DNA of 64,000 nucleotides. Origin: Diphasiastrum complanatum. Lineage: Eukaryota > Streptophyta > Lycopodiopsida > Lycopodiales > Lycopodiaceae. The notes below the pieces were generated by a model. It worked only from the letters and a program-made list of their open reading frames with translations, was not told the DNA's origin and searched no databases. The stretch spans positions 70,026,982 to 70,090,981 of the forward strand of contig CM055097.1 of the NCBI GenBank assembly GCA_029204225.1. Direction: 5' to 3'. Both the position numbers and the translations under genes were made by a program. Below, in pieces: positions 59,874 to 64,000 of this stretch; position 1 is the stretch's first letter; each line of letters opens with the position of its first letter.

Positions 59874-60894
59874 TTTTAAGATGCATAGTTAAGTATGAAG
59901 ATTAATAAATGCTCTTTTGTTGCTAAGGTAACAGAATGCTACTGCAATTTTTTGTTTGCAATCCAGAGATATTCTCTATTCAACGTGATATATTAATTTT
60001 GTCACATTTGGAACCAATAATATTGCATCCTCCAAAGAAATTTTATGACACTGTTTTTCACAATCTACTGACACTCTAAAATTTTAATGTAAGTTTCTTT
60101 CTGAGCAAATTGAAATTAGGAATTTATAGTTGTTGCTGAAATTCATTTTGACTCACTCAAATTGGTTACTGTTTGCACTCACATTCATCATAGATGTAGG
60201 TTACTTTGGAGTTCATACTTATCTGGCAGGGTGACTTATGCCTAGACGAGTTCCATAATATTTTCCTTTGTTACTTTTCATGCCGTGGAGATAGCTTCAG
60301 TAGTCCAAGCATGTAGTAGTTTGTTTCTGATTGTGGTAGCAACAATGGGGTATCTTTGATTTCTCCACTTTGGTTAGACACATTTCAATTTCTCCACTTT
60401 GATAGAGGACCACATTCTCATTTCTTACATAGCTAGTTGCTTTTGGTTTAGTTATGTCTTCATCCTTGATATTTTCCATTTGAAGGATTCTAGGTGATGA
60501 ATGTAGAGGTGTATATTATACTTTTTGGATTGCCTTGCATAAGACAATACTATTTGTTCAAGTTGGTCAATAAAGGTTATGCAAAAGTCAACATTAAAGT
60601 CAATGTCTAAATGATAAGGGTATAAGGTTTGCCACATTGCAAAGGACTTTATTTTTACATATGGTTTTTTAGATGCACCATATGTGGAAATAACAAAAAT
60701 TTCATGCATGTCCTTTTCTTTTTTTTGCATGCATGCCCATGCTTTAGATGCACCTTAATATGTAAGTCATAAAGAAAAACAACTTTGCTTCCCTCTTTTT
60801 CTCTTGCATGCATCCCTAAGCTCTCAACCTGCATCAACATCAACACCAACAACAATAATAAGATAAAGACATTTATTTGCATTCACAAAGTCAC

Positions 60895-60944
<50 letters not shown>

Positions 60945-61187
60945 TGTTGTTGTTATATCTCATGCACACTTTGAATTAGAGTTCAATTCAGAAGGAAAAA
61001 TGCTAACCGTTATGTTAGACAATTAGGATTTGAAAATAGTTTATTACCTTGCATCCAATCTTATTTGTTGGTAGTCAAAACTAAGAAATTTATCACCTAA
61101 CTTCGAAATAAATATGATAAATCTCATAATAATTTACCTTAATTTTGATACTTTGTCATCGTATAAAAAAAACTAGTAGATATATAT
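59874..61187. other. No gene seen
   Basis: AT-rich intergenic DNA with a (TA)n run at 60901-60939. Frames of 60-90 codons on minus between 60297 and 60882 are unremarkable. Confidence 0.4.
60901..60939. repeat. (TA)n microsatellite
   Basis: An uninterrupted TA run of about 39 bp. Confidence 0.97.
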
Positions 61188-61417
61188 TGTGAAGGATTTC
61201 AGATCATTCAAGATCCAATCCATGTCCCTGATCTTTGGTTACAATAAGGAGCAAACCTACCAACTTTCCCACACTTTCAAAAAGTGTTTATTGAATGTAT
61301 TTTAAACTAATATAACTTCAAAAAGTTTATCTCTAAGTCTAAAATGAGTTTTGGCCTCATATTGACAATTTACCAAAATATGACTAAACTAGACTAAACT
61401 AGTTGAAATCTCTCACA
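61188..61417 (-). mobile_element. 3' LTR of odd Copia family, copy C, internally deleted
   Basis: Starts TGTGAGAGATTTCAACTAG on the minus strand and ends ATCCTTCACA. Compared with the 652-bp LTR at 32152-32803, about 420 bp are missing between ggagcaaacc and taccaactttcccaca, so the promoter box is lost. The purine tract GAAGAGGGAG lies just inside. Confidence 0.9.
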
Positions 61418-62403
61418 CTCCCTCTTCAACTAGTTTTGGCATAGTTTTAACCATACTACTTTGATCCAACTTTAGAATGATCTCCATCCTAAGTATATAT
61501 CTCCTTTCTAAGGTTCTAAAGTATCTTTCATAATTGATATAGAGAATAGTGTGCAAATTGGATGCTTCACTATTTCTTACATCAATTTTACACATCAAGA
61601 TATAACTAGAACATGAAGAACCAAATAGAATGCGAATGAAATGATTCCTCCATGTTTCAAACTTTGAACTCTCTGGAAAATTACAGCAACCAAACAATAA
61701 ATGTGAATGATGACCATTTGCTTGCTTGTCTCCTCCAACTTTGTCCTTCTTGATATGTCTCCACCATAAAACTCCATGAATGAGCCTCCATCTCCATCTT
61801 GCCACAAGGTATCATCAACACTTGATGACTTGGCCATGAATGAGTGACATAATGAACCTCCAATAGCTTCATTTCCATCAGCGAAACCAGCCAAGAATGC
61901 TAGTACAACTCCAACAATAAGATATTGCAAGACAATGTAGCTAGTTTGTCCATATCTTGACAATTTGCACACATCCAGATGAAATAGCTCAAACATGAGA
62001 CAGAACAAGTAAAGTAAACTTGAACAACCTTTCCTTGCTGCTCCTTTGACCTTACTTGAGTCTTCAATAAGCTACAAAAATAGATCCATAACATCTTTGC
62101 CAAATAACCTTCTTTTGATGCTCTTGACTAGCTCCAAATTGCCACCTTTCCTTTTGTGTTGTTGAAGCCCTTTGAGACCAACATGTTGATCTTCCTCTTG
62201 ACCATCAAAGTCATTGAACAAACTTTGTTTTCCAGATCCATTACTTGCCTTTCCAGTATGAAAACCATGAGAACCAATATCCACTTGCATAGCATCATCT
62301 GCACAAGAAAATTCTCCAAAACATGTGAGTAAAACAAAATGAGTCGCTTCCACTTGCTTACCTTTCTCTTGATCATCAAAGATATGAATATCTTCAAACC
62401 TGA
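61418..62403 (-). pseudogene. Unidentified ORF region, odd Copia family, copy C
   Basis: The minus strand reads HFVLLTCFGEFSCADDAMQV (from 62353), CKLSRYGQTSYIVLQY (62008 frame), then FLAGFADGNEAIGGSLCHSF. A deletion of about 170 bp relative to copy B joins MAKSSSVDD to LWQDGDGGSF. A frameshift follows, then CKIDVRNSEASNLHTILYIN, ending KTMPKLVEEGV and a stop at the LTR. The RNase H domain present in copy A is absent. The proteins match copies A and B closely outside the breaks. Confidence 0.7.
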
Positions 62404-63560
62404 ACCTCTAGAAATACTCCCTCTCAAACATATGATCTAGATCCAACAAGATCTCATCAATCCTTGATCTCAATCTTCCATAAAGGTTAGTGAAAACAAT
62501 GTCACCAATGTCACCATCATAAATCAAAAGATAGATTCCAAACTTTTCATCCAACATGAAGTAGAGTAGGTGAAGATGAGTATCAAACCTAGTAAATTCA
62601 GCCTTCTTGAGTCCATAACGAACCTCAATAAGCTCACCAATGAGATCTTGCTTGCCTTGAAGAAATTGCCTCTTGATTTGCTCCATGTAGTCTTCTCCAA
62701 CCAACCTTTTGCCATCTTGATCATGAGCAATCAATTCACAATCATAGAATCCTTTGAGTTGATGAAGAGATGCGAGATCCATGCCTTGGATCTTCCCAAG
62801 AACCAAGCTTCCATTGCTCTTTTCTTCATAAGACTCTCTCTTAATGATTGCATCATAAGAAGTCAAAACCTCAAAAACATTAGAAGCCATGAAAAAAATG
62901 ATTAGTACCTTCAACATAAGGATGATTGAAGTACTCTCTTTTTTCAAACAAGAACTTCTACTCAATGAGTTAGGTAATAACTCATATGATAATGATTCTT
63001 CCTCACTATCATTCACAATGACATCATTCAAAATACATCCTACTTTGAACTCTTCACATACTTCTCTTCTTCTTGACGTGACTATCCTCACTAAGTCTCT
63101 TGATAGAACCATGTGATCTACTCTCTTTATGAAGACATGTGACTCCACTTGCTGCAAAAATGACTTTTTTGGACTCATCACAAAAGAATGTAAAAGAACC
63201 ACCTCCTTCATGCATGCACCTAGCAACATCTTTTTCTATATGATCAAAGAAATCATTAACAACAATCTTTTTTAAGGAAGAACGTTCACCTCCATTGATG
63301 AAGTTAGCTCTTTCCTTATCTTTTGCATGCTTGCAATTGCCATGAAGAACCATTGAAACACCATCATTATCCTCAAGACTAGCCAAGTTAGCACAAAGAT
63401 GAACATCTCCAAGAAGCATATTAGATCTCGACCTACATCTAGCATAAGGAATCTTGTTAGACTTTGCATAAGATCCACCAATCTTATTGATGCTAAAAGG
63501 TAACTTTGGAAAGTTGAGACCAATCTCCTTTTCCATTCCATCCTTTTTGTTAGCCATAAC
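62404..63560 (-). pseudogene. Copia RT remnant and unidentified region replacing integrase, copy C
   Basis: After the pre-integrase block the frame stays open through MANKKDGMEKEIGLNFPKLP, LLGDVHLCANLASLEDNDGV and VVNDFFDHIEKDVARCMHEG to a stop at 63054. An overlapping frame (63229-62408) continues with HMVLSRDLVRIVTSRRREVC and SLHQLKGFYDCELIAHDQDG. It ends in an RT-like block YMEQIKRQFLQGKQDLIGEL, RYGLKKAEFTRFDTHLHLLY and YLLIYDGDIG. No HHCC or DDE integrase motif is visible in the 870 bp between pre-integrase and RT, where about 1.6 kb is normal. Confidence 0.6.
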
Positions 63561-64000
63561 AAAAGCATCAAGCTTGAAAAGGCTACCTTGTCTATTGCCC
63601 CTAGCAACCAAGATTTCTTCCTTTGTAATGAAGCAAGCATCACCACCAAACTTTACCATGTATCCTTTCTCTATCATTTGACCAACACTTAGAAAGTGAA
63701 GGAATGTAAAGAAAACCATCAAGTCTTGCTTTCTTATTAGTAGAGAGACAAATAGGAATTGAACCAATGCCTTCAATCACACACTCACCACCATTCGCCA
63801 TGTGAATTGCTTTCTTGGCTCCATCATAAGTGACCAAAGAAGTAAAGAACTCCTTGTGACTAGTCCTGTGTGAACTAGCTCCACTATCAATCCACCATGA
63901 ATCTTTGTCACCTTCACTTGATTTTAGACTTGAAGAACACATCAAAAGAGAATCTCCACCACCTAGATCCTCATCATTAGTAGTAAAGTTGATTTGCTTG
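63561..64000 (-). pseudogene. Copia protease and pre-integrase, copy C (runs off window)
   Basis: The minus strand from the window edge reads MMCSSSLKSSEGDKDSWWID followed by SGASSHRTSHKEFF, an intact DSGAS protease motif. Then come IHMANGGECVIEGIGSIPIC and LDGFLYIPSLSK. After a frameshift near 63690 it reads LSVGQMIEKGYMVKFGGDAC, then FITKEEILVARGNRQGSLFKLD. Gag must lie beyond 64000. Confidence 0.85.

Overview
The window looks like nuclear DNA of a land plant with a large, repeat-rich genome. It holds two spliced host genes with canonical GT/AG introns, one with a 7.7-kb first intron. Most of the rest is decayed Ty1/Copia and Ty3/Gypsy LTR retrotransposons that use initiator-Met-tRNA-type primer sites. 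Divergence of the host proteins, and a reverse-transcriptase-tail-like remnant I associate from memory with ferns and other non-flowering plants, hint at a non-angiosperm. The species is not resolved. I see no rRNA, tRNA, CRISPR or bacterial operon.

Host genes. (1) Minus strand, 9022 to 5988: a 389-aa LOG2/LUL-type RING E3 ubiquitin ligase in three exons with a complete C3HC4 RING. (2) Plus strand, 47978 to 56662: a 92-aa twin-CX9C protein of the Cmc1 type (cytochrome oxidase assembly) in three exons. Its first intron holds a complete 4.26-kb LTR element with a 5-bp target duplication (CATGT), a purine tract and a primer site, but no recognisable retrotransposon protein.

Region by region. 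1-5.9 kb: broken Copia gag, microsatellites, tandem duplications. 5.9-10.3 kb: the LUL gene and a 43-bp tandem array upstream of it. 11.4-16.3 kb: a minus-strand Copia copy with a Gypsy gag-PR-RT fragment in its middle and a probable solo LTR in its gag, then its LTR. 16.3-18 kb: plus-strand Copia scrap and a 0.5-kb near-palindrome. 18.5-22.45 kb: deleted minus-strand Gypsy copy. 22.45-23.5 kb: Copia fragment with an unidentified ORF where integrase should be. 25.5-30.3 kb: LTR scraps, a degenerate chromovirus copy, a 24-bp tandem array. 32.1-34.2 kb: 3' half of an odd Copia family. 34.2-36.4 kb: well-preserved Copia PR-INT-RT fragment, broken by a chromodomain Gypsy element (36.4-43.0 kb). 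43.0-46.6 kb: two pieces of the odd Copia family joined tail to tail. 46.6-47.1 kb: reverse-transcriptase-tail-like remnant. 47.9-56.7 kb: Cmc1 gene. 57.2-59.9 kb: possible DNA-transposon remnant with a BED-like zinc finger. 61.2-64 kb: another odd Copia copy running off the window.

The most unusual feature is that odd Copia family. It keeps gag, protease, an RT fragment, RNase H and 0.6-kb LTRs, but carries unidentified open reading frames in place of integrase and inside RT. These frames are shared by copies at 33, 43 and 62 kb.
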